Shown one piece after another: positions 62,646-64,000 of a stretch of 64,000 nucleotides of DNA; the first letter of the stretch is position 1; each line of letters begins with the position of its first letter. Origin of the DNA: Pimelobacter simplex (GTDB taxonomy: Bacteria; Actinomycetota; Actinomycetes; Propionibacteriales; Nocardioidaceae); the NCBI GenBank assembly GCA_016803235.1, contig JADCLI010000009.1, forward strand, positions 82,295 to 146,294, read 5' to 3'. The notes under the pieces are model-generated. The model was not told where the DNA came from. It did no database searches and saw nothing but the letters and a program-made list of their open reading frames with translations. A program made the translations under genes and the position numbers.

Positions 62646-63839
62646 ATGGGAGAGGGAGGACGGCGTCCGCGCCGCTGGATCAAGAGAACGTTGCTCACAC
62701 TGCTTGCCCTGGTGGTCGTGGCCGCGATCGGGTTCTTCACGTTCGCGCCGCGCATCGTGGAGAACGGGATGAACAAGGTCGACCCGGCCGACCTGCCGGA
62801 GGTCGACCCGGAGACGCAGCGGCTCCACGACTCGTTGCAGGTCGTCGACATGCACTCCGACACCTTGATGTGGGATCGCGACCTGCTGGACCGCTCCGGG
62901 CGCGGCCACATGGACCTGCCGCGGCTCGAGGACGGCAACGTCGCGCTGCAGGTGTTCTCGTCGGTGTCGAAGTCGCCGAAGGGGCAGAACTACGACAGCA
63001 ACTCCGCCGACAGCGACAACATCACCCTGCTCACCTTCGCGCAGCTGCAGCCGCCGCGGACCTGGACCTCGCTGCTGCAGCGCTCGCTCCACCACGCCGA
63101 CAAGCTGGAGAAGGCGGCCCGGAAGTCGAACGGCTCGCTGCGCCTGCTCCGCTCGCGTCGCGACCTCGACCGGCTGATCGCCGACCGCGAGGACGGCAAG
63201 CAGGTCACCGGCGCGCTCTTCTCGGTCGAGGGCCTGCACAACCTCGAGGGCGACTTCGACAACCTCGACAAGCTCTACGACGCCGGCATGCGGATGGCCG
63301 GGTTCACGCACTTCTTCGACAACGAGGTCGCCGGCTCGATGCACGGCGAGAAGAAGGGCGGGCTGACCGACCTCGGGCGACGCGTGTTCGCCGAGATGGA
63401 GCGGCGCGGCATCATCGTCGACATCGCCCACGCCAGCCACGACGCCGCCGCCGAGATGCTGGCGCTGGCCACCAAGCCGGTCGTGCTCAGCCACGGCGGC
63501 GTGCAGGCCACCTGCGACGTCAACCGCAACCTCACCGACGCCGAGATCCGCGGCGTGGCTGCCACCGGCGGCGTCGTGGGCGTCGGCTACTGGGACGCCG
63601 CGGTCTGCGAGCTGACCACCTCGGCCGTGGTCGACGCGATCGACCACGTGGTGAAGGTCGGCGGCATCGAGACCGCCGCCCTCGGCAGCGACTACGACGG
63701 CGCGACCACCGTCGGCTGGGACACCACCCACCTCGCCGCGATCACCCAGGAGCTGGTGGACCGCGGCTACGACCGGACCGCGATCGCCGCGATCATGGGT
63801 GGGAACACGCTGCGGGTGATGCGGGCGACGCTGCCGTAG
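62646..63839 (+). CDS. membrane-anchored dipeptidase (peptidase M19)
   Basis: This 397-residue protein has an N-terminal anchor (TLLTLLALVVVAAIGFFTFA, about 15-34). The M19 renal-dipeptidase domain follows: VVDMHSDTLMWDRD (His and Asp of the zinc site), SVEGLHNLEGDFDNL (Glu), DIAHASHDAA and VVLSHGGVQATCDVNRNLTD (two His residues), then ALGSDYDGATTVG. It cleaves dipeptides, often with D-residues at the second position, outside the membrane. TAGGTT is 7 bases before the ATG. A strong hairpin follows. Confidence 0.92.
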   Translation: MGEGGRRPRRWIKRTLLTLLALVVVAAIGFFTFAPRIVENGMNKVDPADLPEVDPETQRLHDSLQVVDMHSDTLMWDRDLLDRSGRGHMDLPRLEDGNVALQVFSSVSKSPKGQNYDSNSADSDNITLLTFAQLQPPRTWTSLLQRSLHHADKLEKAARKSNGSLRLLRSRRDLDRLIADREDGKQVTGALFSVEGLHNLEGDFDNLDKLYDAGMRMAGFTHFFDNEVAGSMHGEKKGGLTDLGRRVFAEMERRGIIVDIAHASHDAAAEMLALATKPVVLSHGGVQATCDVNRNLTDAEIRGVAATGGVVGVGYWDAAVCELTTSAVVDAIDHVVKVGGIETAALGSDYDGATTVGWDTTHLAAITQELVDRGYDRTAIAAIMGGNTLRVMRATLP

Positions 63840-63863
63840 CAGCCGGCCGGGACATGCCGACGT

Positions 63864-63889
63864 CCCCGCAGGACGGTGCTCCTGCGGGG
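63864..63889. terminator. bidirectional terminator hairpin
   Basis: CCCCGCAGGA (63864-63873) pairs exactly with 63880-63889 around CGGTGC. It lies between the dipeptidase gene and the convergent DUF222/HNH gene tail. Confidence 0.75.
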
Positions 63890-63904
63890 TGTGAGGCGGG
63901 GTCG

Positions 63905-64000
63905 CTACCGGTCGGGCGGGCTGGGGTCGCTGGTGTCGTGGACGGGGTGGGTGCCGCGGTGGTCGACGCGGAACCGGAACCCGGACGGGCTGGTCCACAC
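63905..64000 (-). CDS. C-terminal end of a DUF222/HNH protein (partial)
   Basis: The last 31 codons before TAG (63907-63905) read VWTSPSGFRFRVDHRGTHPV and onwards, the usual tail of DUF222/HNH proteins, in which a W-T-x-P-S/T-G segment follows the HNH motif. The rest lies outside the window. It is the second family member here (see 50031). Confidence 0.6.
   Translation of the reverse strand: MWTSPSGFRFRVDHRGTHPVHDTSDPSPPDR

Overview
The window comes from the chromosome of a high-GC actinobacterium. Gene content and style point to the Nocardioidaceae (Nocardioides-like), but this is inferred and not proven. The evidence is a strong GC bias at third codon positions, a coproporphyrin-type haem route (hemG/hemY plus hemQ), CIRCE-controlled groEL, DUF3263 and LytR_C genes, DUF222/HNH proteins, and many genes whose -10 hexamer sits 6-7 bases before the start codon (leaderless style).

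Layout. 1-4624 (-): a MoxR/DUF58/membrane/VWA/VWA operon with an RDD protein, divergent from a SpoIIM-like gene at 6131 (+). A PIN toxin, an unusually large putative antitoxin and a VapC remnant lie between them. 7160-12816 (+): hemG/hemY and hemQ, separated by a membrane protein and a histidine kinase/response regulator pair. 12825-14281 (+): a poly-cysteine leader peptide, cysteine dioxygenase, rhodanese and msrB. 14302-15569: a zinc-metallochaperone lipoprotein (aztD) under a Zur-type box inside a large palindrome. 15620-20401: LigD-type polymerase, two unknown genes, an ATP-dependent DNA ligase and an ABC-F protein. 20416-20930 (-): HNH protein and tRNA-Thr(UGU). 20966-25176: pyridoxal kinase, then a GMC oxidoreductase/aldehyde dehydrogenase operon behind a KstR-like box. 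25207-31796: Hsp20, MerR regulator, DODA-type dioxygenase, a frameshifted ung, a highly structured intergenic segment, and a decarboxylase/MFS/hydrolase operon. 31859-38240: otsA, a second two-component pair, an oxidoreductase, DUF3263, LytR_C and otsB. 38309-40065: a SAM-I riboswitch, a threonine-synthase homologue and a MoaD/ThiS-like sulfur carrier. 40078-41175: a decayed ECF sigma factor/YCII module. 41216-46859: acyl-CoA synthetase with a second KstR-like box, OsmC, SGNH hydrolase, ATP-grasp protein and CIRCE-groEL. 46919-53030: an accessory stretch with visibly lower GC in part, holding a lipoprotein, a frameshifted membrane protein, a DUF222/HNH protein and an IS110 element. 53088-57360: a molybdenum-hydroxylase maturation set (cytidylyltransferase, CoxD-, CoxE- and XdhC-like) without structural subunits. 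57393-64000: GAF regulator, CoA-transferase, MaoC hydratase, adenosine deaminase, P-loop kinase, dipeptidase, and the tail of a second DUF222/HNH gene.

The most interesting units are regulatory. The thrC homologue is preceded by a SAM-I riboswitch and followed by a sulfur-carrier protein ending Gly-Gly-Cys. That arrangement suggests homocysteine (methionine) synthesis from O-phosphohomoserine and a protein thiocarboxylate rather than threonine synthesis. The leaderless 22-codon leader ending Cys-Cys-Arg-Cys-Cys before the cysteine dioxygenase/rhodanese operon looks like a cysteine-sensing attenuator. Together with msrB, the cluster at 12.8-14.3 kb and the unit at 38.3-40.1 kb point to sulfur amino-acid control as a theme of the window.
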